Shown in pieces: positions 54,096 through 61,375 of a DNA stretch of 64,000 bases. How positions within the stretch are numbered: position 1 is the first letter of the stretch; each line of letters begins with the position of its first letter. This DNA is from GM7GCV1 sp965222065 (GTDB taxonomy: Bacteria; Pseudomonadota; Gammaproteobacteria; Pseudomonadales; GM7GCV1), in assembly GCA_965222065.1 (NCBI GenBank), contig OZ244933.1, positions 1,488,001-1,552,000 on the forward strand, read 5' to 3'. The notes below the pieces were generated by a model. The model ran no database searches, had not been told where the DNA came from, and saw nothing but the letters and a program-made list of their open reading frames with translations. The position numbers were made by a program, and so were the translations under genes.

Positions 54096-54860
54096 TCAAA
54101 CACCTAAAAGTTTCGGTGCTGTTTCTATCCACCATGAGGAACCCCAAAGAAAGTGGGCAGTTACAACCCAAGCCCCGATCAATGACAGCCCTATTAGATA
54201 CGAGCGGTGGAGCCTGCCTTCTTTAACAACGTCACGGACAACTGCCGGGACAATCAATACCAGCATATAAAAATGCCTGGCATCAATGACATTGAACCCA
54301 AGATCCGGAAGCACTTGCGAAAACCCTATTAGCCGGCCCAGCGCCGGGATCATTAATACCAGGGCCGTTAAAATCATCAATCTCTTGTGAGATTCACTGT
54401 CCTTGTGTCGCACCAAAATTGCCCAAAGATAGAAGCTGGGGAAAAACAGGTAGCTAACACCATGGATAAGCACAATATCGGAAATGCTCCGCTTAAATTC
54501 TGCAATTGATTCTGGCGAAGCGTCGGAAGGCGCGAGAACATGGTGGGCATAGTAGACTTCGATACCCAGCATCGAGAGCAACACACAGGGAGCCAGAATG
54601 AAAGATGCAAGGCCAAGTTTCATGTGTAACGACGGCTTCCCGGTATACATGAGCGCCGCTTGCGCAAGAAGCAATAGCAGCCACAGACTCAACGAAGCTG
54701 CATGAAAATGCATAATAAATGGAGGGACAGGTTGCTCTCCGGATGCCACTCTTCCAATCAGGCCAAGCGAAGTGGGAGCAAAACCGGCTATTGCGGTAAT
54801 GACAAATAAAAGAGCCATGAACACATAGATATAATCAGGTCGTTGTGCGGCTCTTTCCAT
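54096..54860 (-). CDS. Multi-pass membrane protein with paired histidines, function unknown
   Basis: A 254-residue protein with about seven helices. The FIMHFHAASLSLWLLLLLAQAALMYTGK region (in short MHFHAAS) with a following SLHMKLG recalls bacterial membrane proteins with haem- or metal-binding His in helices, but no haem motif is certain. Another His pair lies in YYAHHVLAP. The family is common in environmental proteobacteria without a named function. It ends 70 bp from the neighbouring membrane gene, on the opposite strand. Confidence 0.65.
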   Translation of the reverse strand: MERAAQRPDYIYVFMALLFVITAIAGFAPTSLGLIGRVASGEQPVPPFIMHFHAASLSLWLLLLLAQAALMYTGKPSLHMKLGLASFILAPCVLLSMLGIEVYYAHHVLAPSDASPESIAEFKRSISDIVLIHGVSYLFFPSFYLWAILVRHKDSESHKRLMILTALVLMIPALGRLIGFSQVLPDLGFNVIDARHFYMLVLIVPAVVRDVVKEGRLHRSYLIGLSLIGAWVVTAHFLWGSSWWIETAPKLLGV

Positions 54861-54933
54861 CAGTACCCTCCCGATATCATTGTTTTGTCAACTGACTTGG
54901 GAGGTTACACTATTCTTTTAGAGGATTCATAAC

Positions 54934-54958
54934 GCTTCAGGCTGCCTTAGCCTGAAGC
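54934..54958 (-). terminator. Possible terminator after the GNAT gene
   Basis: GCTTCAGGC (54934-54942) pairs perfectly with GCCTGAAGC (54950-54958). It lies 23 bp past the stop of the minus-strand acetyltransferase gene; the following bases are only weakly T-rich. Confidence 0.5.
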
Positions 54959-54980
54959 ATTATTCTTTTGATTTACCGGG

Positions 54981-55514
54981 TTATCCAGCCTCCGCCAACA
55001 TGTCAACGCTGGCTTTGTCCCAGACAAACCAGTATATAGGTACCCTGCTGCCATCTGGCGCATTCCACATATCCTCTTTCAGGTTACGGGCCCCAACTGA
55101 CTTATAAAATTCCTGCGCGTTTACATTGTCCTGATTCACCGTCAAACAGATACTTCCCGCTGGGTTCTGCTGTAGACACCAACGGCAAATTTCAGCCAAA
55201 AGCGATTTTCCAATACCTTTGGATTGATGATCCTTGCGAACATGTAAATTGTCGACGTAGGAACCCCATTGGGAGTTTTCGCCGACATAGACACAGGCAA
55301 ACCCCAGGATTTTCCCGTCCTGTTCGGCAACGGCCACATACTGATTCGGCTTTGGTTTTTCAAACCGGTCTATCCAGAGCTCATATCGTTCCTTGGGCAC
55401 AACATCCAAAAGATATTCCGCGGTTAAAGTACCCTGATAGGTATCACGCCAGCTTGTGGCATGTATCTCGGCAATTGTCTCAGCATCGCTTGCCAATGCT
55501 GGTCTTATCTTCAT
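54981..55514 (-). CDS. GNAT-family N-acetyltransferase
   Basis: A 177-residue acetyltransferase. KIRPALASDAETIAEIHATSWRDTYQG (in short MKIRPALASDAETI) opens it, and the acetyl-CoA-binding motif is VRKDHQSKGIGKSLLAEI (HQSKGIG). NVNAQEFYKSVGA closes the fold. The start resembles members that acetylate small amines or protein N-termini, but the substrate is unknown. It lies 45 bp upstream of the esterase gene's stop, on the same strand. Confidence 0.88.
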   Translation of the reverse strand: MKIRPALASDAETIAEIHATSWRDTYQGTLTAEYLLDVVPKERYELWIDRFEKPKPNQYVAVAEQDGKILGFACVYVGENSQWGSYVDNLHVRKDHQSKGIGKSLLAEICRWCLQQNPAGSICLTVNQDNVNAQEFYKSVGARNLKEDMWNAPDGSRVPIYWFVWDKASVDMLAEAG

Positions 55515-55559
55515 GTAGAACTACCCTTTTTTTGTATTTCCTATTTTGGGCCGGCTCTC

Positions 55560-56459
55560 CTACTTGCCGATTGTTCGTTCCAGAAAACCCAACGCGTTTT
55601 CGAGGTGTTCACCCTCATAGAAAGCGGGACCGCCATGGGCGGCACCGTGCACAACGTCGAAGCTGACGTCCAGACCGTATTGCTTGTAAATTCCTTCCAG
55701 TTCATGTGACTGGTTGATGGGCATTTGCGGATCCTGGTCTCCATGCAATAGCAATAACGGCGGGTCACCGGCATCAACATGGAACACCGGACTGGCCAAC
55801 CTGGCGACATCCGTTACAACATCAGGTTGCCCACCAATGAACAGATCAAGTGCCGGCTTGCGAACACTCAATCCATGAGGCGTGGACTGACCCAGAATGC
55901 TCGTCAGGTTTGACGCACCGAAATATGAAACGATGGCCTGAACATCTGAGGATGCATCCTGATACTCCCCGACCATGCCTTCAAGTTCAGCATGGCCATT
56001 GGTTACACCGACAAGTGCTGCCAGATGTGCCCCGGCTGATGAACCGGAGATCGCTATCTGGTCGGTACTAAACCCGTATTTATCACTTTTAGCCCGAAGA
56101 AATCGTATGGCCGCCTTGATGTCATGTATTTGTGCAGGAAACTGCGCCTCAGGAGAAAGCCGGTAGTCAACGCTGGCCACGGCAAAGCCACCGTCTACAA
56201 ATACAGGGGGAACCTCCAGCCTGCTTCCGCTGCGCCAGGCACCACCATGTACCCAAACCAGCAAGGGAGGGTTCTCTACGCCATCGGGCAGATAAATATC
56301 AAGCACGAGATTCTTGTCACCGACCGTCGCGAAAACAATATTGCCGTAATCGGGCTCTGGCGACTGGGCGAATACCTCACCCGCGTGCAAGAAAACCATA
56401 CAGATTCCCATCAAAACAGTGGTTAGTTGAACACCGTTGAACCGCCCTGAAGTCTTCAT
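55560..56459 (-). CDS. Secreted alpha/beta hydrolase (carboxylesterase type)
   Basis: A 299-residue enzyme. The ATG at 56459 is chosen because AGGGGG lies six bases before it, whereas it is too close to the ATG at 56462. A signal peptide covers about residues 1-31 (VQLTTVLMGICMVFLHAGEVFA). The HGG oxyanion motif is VWVHGGAWRSG, the nucleophile is ISGSSAGAHLAAL, the acid LHGDQDPQMP, and the His VHGAAHGG. This belongs to the HSL/BD-FAE-like esterases acting on small esters, probably in the periplasm or outside. A perfect palindrome overlaps its ribosome site region. Confidence 0.9.
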   Translation of the reverse strand: MKTSGRFNGVQLTTVLMGICMVFLHAGEVFAQSPEPDYGNIVFATVGDKNLVLDIYLPDGVENPPLLVWVHGGAWRSGSRLEVPPVFVDGGFAVASVDYRLSPEAQFPAQIHDIKAAIRFLRAKSDKYGFSTDQIAISGSSAGAHLAALVGVTNGHAELEGMVGEYQDASSDVQAIVSYFGASNLTSILGQSTPHGLSVRKPALDLFIGGQPDVVTDVARLASPVFHVDAGDPPLLLLHGDQDPQMPINQSHELEGIYKQYGLDVSFDVVHGAAHGGPAFYEGEHLENALGFLERTIGK

Positions 56460-56469
56460 CATTTTCCCC

Positions 56470-56483
56470 CTATTGATCAATAG
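56470..56483. promoter_or_regulatory. 14-bp perfect palindrome before the esterase gene
   Basis: CTATTGATCAATAG is fully self-complementary and lies 11 bp before the esterase start, at the ribosome site. It may be an operator or a structure that hides the ribosome site. Confidence 0.35.
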
Positions 56484-56620
56484 TCTGAGTAGCCAACTGA
56501 CGTCAGCTTGAGGCGACGGTGCTATAGCGTATTGCCGTCTTGGCCGCGTATTTAATCAGGGCCCAGTATATCGACTGCTCTTGCTTATTAAAGATAGGAG
56601 ACAAGAGTTGACTATTAAAT

Positions 56621-56639
56621 GATAATAAATATTATTTTC
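56621..56639 (+). promoter_or_regulatory. Fur-box-like sequence upstream of a small gene
   Basis: GATAATAAATATTATTTTC matches the 19-bp Fur consensus (GATAATGATAATCATTATC) at 14 positions. It ends 40 bp before the ATG at 56680. AT-rich DNA can give chance matches of this size. Confidence 0.4.
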
Positions 56640-56679
56640 ATCTATGAATATAGTCAGCTTTTCTCAGGAGGACCCCAAT

Positions 56680-56916
56680 ATGAGTTATCACATTAATGCC
56701 TGGCTGGAAGATGGCGACCCAAAATTAGAAATTTTAGATGCGCACACCAAAGACGTGTGCATGTCCTGGAGCTATAAAGCCAGGCGAGGCATGACAAGAA
56801 AGGATAAAACGGAAATACAAAGATTATTCAGGAAACTCATACTGCTGACTTGCAGGCAGACAGTAGCAAATTGCCGGGTTTTCGAGACCAGGTCGAATTT
56901 AAAGCAGCAGGAATAG
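56680..56916 (+). CDS. Small protein of unknown function
   Basis: A 78-residue protein. The ATG at 56680 is chosen because CAGGAGG (56665-56671) lies eight bases before it; the longer frame from 56644 is rejected. The N-terminal half (SYHINAWLEDGDPKLEILDA) is neutral to acidic, and the C-terminal half is basic, rich in Arg and Lys, with three cysteines (C28, C59, C65 approximately). No signal peptide or known motif is seen. A Fur-like box precedes and a terminator follows, so it appears to be a single-gene unit. Confidence 0.65.
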   Translation: MSYHINAWLEDGDPKLEILDAHTKDVCMSWSYKARRGMTRKDKTEIQRLFRKLILLTCRQTVANCRVFETRSNLKQQE

Positions 56917-56923
56917 TTTTAAA

Positions 56924-56949
56924 CTAACGCTGACTATAAACAGCGTTAG
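56924..56949. terminator. Bidirectional terminator between the small gene and typA
   Basis: CTAACGCTG (56924-56932) pairs perfectly with CAGCGTTAG (56941-56949), with T-rich DNA after it on the plus strand (GTTATTT) and on the minus strand. It lies between two convergent genes and can serve both. Confidence 0.7.
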
Positions 56950-56967
56950 GTTATTTAGGTCTTCCGT

Positions 56968-58785
56968 CTAGGCCACTTTGGGCTTGGCTCGTTTCCTTTC
57001 ATTTTCGGTGAGCAGTTTTTTGCGAAGACGAATGGATGAAGGTGTCACTTCCACCAGCTCGTCGTCTTCAATAAATTCAAGCGCCTGTTCGAGGGTGTGA
57101 CGAATTGGGGGTACCAGCGTCAGCGCTTCGTCCGTGCCGGCTGCACGGATATTGGTCAGCTGTTTGGCCTTGGTGGGGTTTACAGTCAAGTCATTGGCGC
57201 GTGAGTGAATGCCGATAATCTGGCCCTCGTAAACCTCTTCCGCATGGCCCATAAACAGGCGACCGCGATCCTGAAGGTTAAACAGGGCGTAAGCCAGTGT
57301 TTTGCCCTTGACCATACTGACCAATACACCGTTCTGACGCTTTGCTACTTCGCCTTCTTTAACCACGCCATAGTGATCAAAAATGCTGGTCATAATGCCG
57401 GAACCGGAGGTCAGGGTCAGGAAGTGCCCCCGAAAACCGATCAGGCCTCGCGAAGGTACAATAAATTCCAGACGAACCCGTCCCTTGCCGTCCGGCTGCA
57501 TGTTTTTCAGTTCGCCTTTGCGCAAACCCAGCTCTTCCATTACGGCACCCTGGTGTTTTTCCTCAATATCAATCACCACGGACTCGAAAGGCTCCTGGAT
57601 CTTTCCATCGATTTCACGCTGCACCACTTCGGGACGCGATACGCCCAGTTCAAAACCTTCGCGACGCATGGTTTCGATCAACACTGACAGGTGCAGTTCG
57701 CCCCGGCCGGAAACGACAAACTTGTCTGCCGAGTCGCCTTGTTTTACACGCAGGGCAACGTTGTGAATCAGCTCTTGTTCCAGTCGCTCCTTGATGTTGC
57801 GCGAGGTCACAAACTTGCCTTCTTTTCCCGAAAAAGGAGAGTCATTGACCAAAAACGTCATGCTGACGGTCGGTTCATCGACACTCAACGCGGGCAGGGC
57901 TTCGACATGGTCGGGATCACAAAGGGTATCGGAAATCTTTAATTTATCTATACCGGTGATACAGACAATGTCACCCGCTTCGGCAAGCTGGGTATCTATT
58001 CGCTCGAGCCCCAAATAGCCTTTAATGTTCAACACACGGCCCTTGCGCTCTTTTCCATCCGCAGATTTAACCACCACTTGCTGGTTGGGTTTGAGTTTGC
58101 CGCGGGTGATACGCCCGATACCAATGACACCTACATAGCTGTCGTAATCCAGGGCAGAAATCTGCATCTGGAAGGGCGAGTCAGGGTCGACGTCTGGCGC
58201 GGGCACATGATCCACAATCATCTTAAACAAGGGCGTCATATCGTCCGCGAGATCTTCCACTTCGTTACCGGCAATACCGTTCAGAGCCGACGCATAAATG
58301 ACGGGAAAATCGAGCTGCTCATCGGTCGCACCCAGGTTATCGAACAACTCAAACACCTGATCCATCACCCAGTGCGGACGTGCACCCGGACGGTCAACCT
58401 TGTTGATCACAACAATTGGGCGAAGACCCCGCTCGAATGCTTTTTGGGTAACGAAGCGGGTTTGTGGCATGGGACCATCGACCGCATCCACAAGCAGACA
58501 AACCGAATCCACCATCGATAGAACCCGTTCGACTTCCCCGCCAAAATCCGCGTGTCCCGGCGTGTCCACAATGTTGATACGGTAGTTGTTCCAGCTAATC
58601 GCCGTATTTTTCGCCAGGATAGTGATGCCGCGTTCCTTCTCCTGGTCATTGGAGTCCATAATGCGCTCTTCCCCCACGGACTTTCTGTCCAGGGTTCCAG
58701 ACTGTTGAAGAAGCTTGTCCACGAGAGTGGTCTTGCCATGGTCAACGTGGGCAATAATGGCGATATTTCTGAGTTTTTCGATCAT
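56968..58785 (-). CDS. typA: Ribosome-associated GTPase TypA/BipA
   Basis: A 605-residue translational GTPase. The ATG at 58785 (MIEKLRNIAIIAHVDHGKTTL) is the family start; a longer frame to 58866 is rejected. G1 is HVDHGKTT, G2 is around RGITILAKN, G3 DTPGHADF, and G4 NKVDRPGA. EF-G-like domains III and V and a TypA-specific C-terminal domain (ending in ERKRAKPKVA) follow. It helps 50S assembly and cold or stress adaptation. Its upstream region holds the duplicated peptide units. Confidence 0.98.
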   Translation of the reverse strand: MIEKLRNIAIIAHVDHGKTTLVDKLLQQSGTLDRKSVGEERIMDSNDQEKERGITILAKNTAISWNNYRINIVDTPGHADFGGEVERVLSMVDSVCLLVDAVDGPMPQTRFVTQKAFERGLRPIVVINKVDRPGARPHWVMDQVFELFDNLGATDEQLDFPVIYASALNGIAGNEVEDLADDMTPLFKMIVDHVPAPDVDPDSPFQMQISALDYDSYVGVIGIGRITRGKLKPNQQVVVKSADGKERKGRVLNIKGYLGLERIDTQLAEAGDIVCITGIDKLKISDTLCDPDHVEALPALSVDEPTVSMTFLVNDSPFSGKEGKFVTSRNIKERLEQELIHNVALRVKQGDSADKFVVSGRGELHLSVLIETMRREGFELGVSRPEVVQREIDGKIQEPFESVVIDIEEKHQGAVMEELGLRKGELKNMQPDGKGRVRLEFIVPSRGLIGFRGHFLTLTSGSGIMTSIFDHYGVVKEGEVAKRQNGVLVSMVKGKTLAYALFNLQDRGRLFMGHAEEVYEGQIIGIHSRANDLTVNPTKAKQLTNIRAAGTDEALTLVPPIRHTLEQALEFIEDDELVEVTPSSIRLRKKLLTENERKRAKPKVA

Positions 58786-59106
58786 GGTTGCTCGGGTCGA
58801 GGCCCGGATTGGGAGGGGTGAAAAATGAGGCGCGATTATAGCGATTTTAACGGCCAACAAAAGCAATTCTTGGTATGCCGGCCCGCCTCAATGTATTGCC
58901 GACCACGACTGAATCACAAATATCTAACATCAAACCCGTGATTATGTGATCTGTGCATAATTTCAGGGCATTGAACCATTGCAGTTAGCTGCAATATTGG
59001 CAAGAATTTAGAACACTTTTGTATAAAAACTGCGCACAAACAAGCGTGGTTTTTCTGAACATCCTTTAATTTAGTATCGGCTTTAATAATGACATCTGAG
59101 AGGAAT
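58786..59106. other. Intergenic region between typA and the first peptide, including the first duplicated upstream segment
   Basis: This 321-bp stretch holds no convincing gene. It carries the typA promoter side and, from 58881 on, the leader part of the first duplicated unit, with an inverted pair ATCACA (58913-58918) / TGTGAT (58945-58950). A TTGCAG-TTAG-CTGCAA hairpin lies around 58978-58993. Confidence 0.5.
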
Positions 59107-59277
59107 ATGTCTTGCACTGAATTGCACAAATACAACGGGCAGAAAAAGAAAGACCGCTGGCATGCACCAAGGCTGTTGAACCTGGCGTTGCCCTTTACAT
59201 CGGGGAACAAGGATGCTCTTGCCCCCCAGGAAGGAAATCGCGGACGGGGAGGCAAGGTTGAGGTATCGCCATCCTGA
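58881..59277 (+). repeat. Tandem duplication, unit 1 (upstream segment plus peptide gene)
   Basis: This 397-bp unit is the partner of 59345-59741 at an offset of 464 bp. Shared blocks include a GCCC...ATGTATT segment, CACAAATAT, a TGTGAT box, AATTTCAGG and ACATTGCAGTT-like stretches, and the peptide gene with its stop. The upstream and coding parts have both diverged, so the duplication is not recent. Confidence 0.75.
59107..59277 (+). CDS. Small RiPP-precursor-like peptide 1
   Basis: A 56-residue peptide from ATG 59107 (GAGAGG lies a few bases before it, closer than ideal; an upstream ATG at 59089 has no ribosome site). It reads M, S, C, T, E, then LHK, a Lys-rich stretch, W18-x-A20-P21-x-L23-L24, T31, GNKDA (33-37), E42-G43 and the end KVEVSPS. 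The WxAPxLL block is spaced like the Y-x-x-P-x-L leader motif read by the RRE domain in lasso-type RiPP systems. The C-terminal part, rich in Gly, Asn, Arg and Lys, could be the core. It has a close paralog at 59568. No modifying RRE or cyclase genes are in the window. Confidence 0.6.
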   Translation: MSCTELHKYNGQKKKDRWHAPRLLNLALPFTSGNKDALAPQEGNRGRGGKVEVSPS

Positions 59278-59567
59278 TAAGGCTCGCCCGATTTTGGCTA
59301 ACTACGGGTCGACTTTTTTGACTTTTCCGGTTTTCCCAGCTACTGCCCATCATGTATTTGAACCTCGACTAACTCACAAATATTCCACACCAGTTCCGTA
59401 ATTTTGTGATGTGCACGAAATTTCAGGCCACGAAAACATTGCAGTTGGCAAAAATGCTGTCAGAATTAACTTGGGTTGCTGGATTTGTACTACGCATCTA
59501 ATTGACGTAGCCCGGATGATCAGCAGCCTGTCTTTGATTTACGCCCTGAGCGAAATGGAAGCAAGCC
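59278..59567. other. Spacer between the two peptide genes, with the second upstream segment
   Basis: Holds no convincing gene. From 59345 it repeats the first unit's upstream segment. An inverted pair TCACAAA (59374-59380) / TTTGTGA (59403-59409) takes the place of the first unit's ATCACA / TGTGAT pair, so this element is conserved in both copies. Confidence 0.5.
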
Positions 59568-59741
59568 ATGCCGGAAAAAAATTTGCACAAAAACCCCTCT
59601 AACAAAGAAGGGAAACCTTGCTGGCAGGCCCCTGAACTGCTGGATCTGACCATGTCCAGTACAGCGGGCAATAAGGATGCCATTGCCAACAATGAAGGCA
59701 GGGCCGGCTACCAAAACAAGCTGGAAGTTTCCCCTTCCTGA
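59345..59741 (+). repeat. Tandem duplication, unit 2 (upstream segment plus peptide gene)
   Basis: Partner of 58881-59277 at an offset of 464 bp, same length (397 bp). The conserved upstream inverted repeat and the coding end (EVSPS, stop) align in both units, so the whole regulatory-plus-coding block was duplicated. Confidence 0.75.
59568..59741 (+). CDS. Small RiPP-precursor-like peptide 2
   Basis: A 57-residue peptide from ATG 59568 with GGAAG (59557-59561) six bases upstream. It shares LHK at residues 6-8 and, from the Trp on, 22 of 39 gap-free residues with peptide 1: WxAPxLLxL, then T, GNKDA, EG and the terminal K-x-EVSPS. This level of conservation with varying positions between indicates selection on the protein. 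It ends 32 bp before the Lnt-like gene on the same strand, so co-transcription is likely. Lasso-like precursors are an analogy from the leader motif; the modification, if any, is unknown. Confidence 0.65.
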   Translation: MPEKNLHKNPSNKEGKPCWQAPELLDLTMSSTAGNKDAIANNEGRAGYQNKLEVSPS

Positions 59742-59773
59742 CAGGGTATTTTCGAATTCGAACACTTACCAGT

Positions 59774-61375
59774 TTGCGTCTTAATTTTTTACCTGATTCC
59801 TCTTCACCCGATTCCCTGGCTCTGTCCCAAGTAGGCCGGCCGAAAAATCCTCTCTTACTCCTCATCTACTGCGGCCTGCTCGGCATCCTGGCAAGCTTGG
59901 CGTTTGCCCCTGCGAATCTTTGGCCGGCTGTTCTTTTTGCCCAAATCGGACTCCTGTATTTCCTGCAACCGGCTCACTTCGTTTTGGCCTTGTCTGGATT
60001 GTGGACATTTTGGGCGTTGCACTTTGGCACCGCCATGCACTGGATGTATCTTGGGCTGGGGAAAATTTTAGGTCTTGATTCCATCGCTGCCGTCAGCCTG
60101 ACGATTGTCACGGGACTGGTTTATAGCGCCATACTACTTGTGCCATGGCTTCTATACTGCCTCTGCCCGACCAACTCCCGTCTACGCCTGGCCTGCTTTC
60201 CACTTGCCTGGGTTTTATGCGAATGGATGCGCTACTGGATTTTGGGAGGCCTTACCTGGCTTTTGTCAGGCTATGCTCTCCTGCCCAGTTGTCTGACCGG
60301 CTGGGTGCCCATATTTGGTGCTCTGGGGGTTGGCCTTGCGGCCAGCCTGAGTGCCGTGCTTTTCTTTACCGCAGTCAAAAAGAAATCCATGATTCCGCTC
60401 GCTGGAGTATTTGTTCTCTGGGCGGGAGGCGGATTGCTATCCGGCATAAACTGGACCCAAAGCATGGGGGCCTCCATTCCTGCCACCATTGTGCAACCCG
60501 AGGCAAAGGCCTGGCTGCAAGAAGCCTACAGCGCTGAAGAAAGAGACCAGATCTGGAATCGGGAAGTAGCAGAACTCAGTGACGGGCACTGGCAACCAGG
60601 TTTACTGGTCTGGCCCGAGCGCGGTATCCGGGCCAGTGTCGATTACTCTGCCGGCCGGATCTACATGCTCGCACAGAAAGCCAGGGCCTCAGATACTGCG
60701 TTGATCACTGGCGCCAACCATTATGCCGGACAGCCAGATAGTGGAACCTATAACGCTGTGTATGGATTGGGCGCTGCGGAAGGACTCTATTTCAAGGAAA
60801 AGCTCGTTCCCCTGGGAGAGCGAACACTGCCGGGAAGTACAAAGGCCGCCGACCTGGAAGAAGAACAAAAGCTGTCCACAAAAGCGACTACCGCCGAGGA
60901 TAAACGCATTCCGTTTGATTATGAGGCCGATCGCTTCTCTATTGCGCCGCTCATATGCTATGAAATTGCCTGGGGCAATTATCTGAATACCTTCGCGGAC
61001 GATGCGAACATACTGGTAAACCTGAGTAATGATCGCTGGTTCACGCAATCTGCCCAGCTCGACCAGACATTGCAAATCGCCCGGATAAGGGCGATAGAGC
61101 AACAAAAACCGCTGTTGAGATCCAGCTTTGGCGGGTATAGCGCTCACATTAATCACAAGGGTGACGTCATTGCAGCCGCCACCGATACCAGCGCCCAGAT
61201 CTTGTCAACGACGGTGGAACCACGATCAGGGTATACACCCTATACACGTGCAGGGGATATGCCAGTTCTGGTGCTTGCCCTGCTGATCTGGCTGGGGGCC
61301 TTACTCTCAACCGTGCGTATCAGGCATCCAGGTAACGCAGTGAGTCCGGCAACCAACGGTGCAAAAGGCGATTAG
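59774..61375 (+). CDS. Divergent apolipoprotein N-acyltransferase-like protein (Lnt family)
   Basis: A 533-residue protein from TTG 59774; the true start is unclear and no ribosome site is seen. The N-terminus has the Lnt-type LASLAFAPANLWP, about eight helices and a periplasmic nitrilase-fold domain. The catalytic triad is present: E282 (WPERGI), K341 (FKEKLVPLGE) and C395 (LICYEIAWG). The substrate-loop motif differs: NLSNDRWFTQSAQLDQTLQIARIRA and SFGGYSAHIN stand where E. coli Lnt has NDAWFGDSIGPHQHLQ and TNNGIT. lnt usually sits beside ybeX/ybeY, but not here. It may be a paralog with another substrate, perhaps the upstream peptides; the housekeeping role cannot be ruled out. It overlaps recG tail-to-tail by 56 bp. 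Confidence 0.75.
   Translation: MRLNFLPDSSSPDSLALSQVGRPKNPLLLLIYCGLLGILASLAFAPANLWPAVLFAQIGLLYFLQPAHFVLALSGLWTFWALHFGTAMHWMYLGLGKILGLDSIAAVSLTIVTGLVYSAILLVPWLLYCLCPTNSRLRLACFPLAWVLCEWMRYWILGGLTWLLSGYALLPSCLTGWVPIFGALGVGLAASLSAVLFFTAVKKKSMIPLAGVFVLWAGGGLLSGINWTQSMGASIPATIVQPEAKAWLQEAYSAEERDQIWNREVAELSDGHWQPGLLVWPERGIRASVDYSAGRIYMLAQKARASDTALITGANHYAGQPDSGTYNAVYGLGAAEGLYFKEKLVPLGERTLPGSTKAADLEEEQKLSTKATTAEDKRIPFDYEADRFSIAPLICYEIAWGNYLNTFADDANILVNLSNDRWFTQSAQLDQTLQIARIRAIEQQKPLLRSSFGGYSAHINHKGDVIAAATDTSAQILSTTVEPRSGYTPYTRAGDMPVLVLALLIWLGALLSTVRIRHPGNAVSPATNGAKGD

Noticed and set aside
56470..56483. Attachment site or transposon end
   Set aside because: The palindrome is isolated, with no integrase, transposase or partner repeat nearby.
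59411..59602. 63-residue frame over the second peptide's upstream region
   Set aside because: It runs across the duplicated non-coding segment and out of frame with the peptide; the first unit lacks a matching frame.
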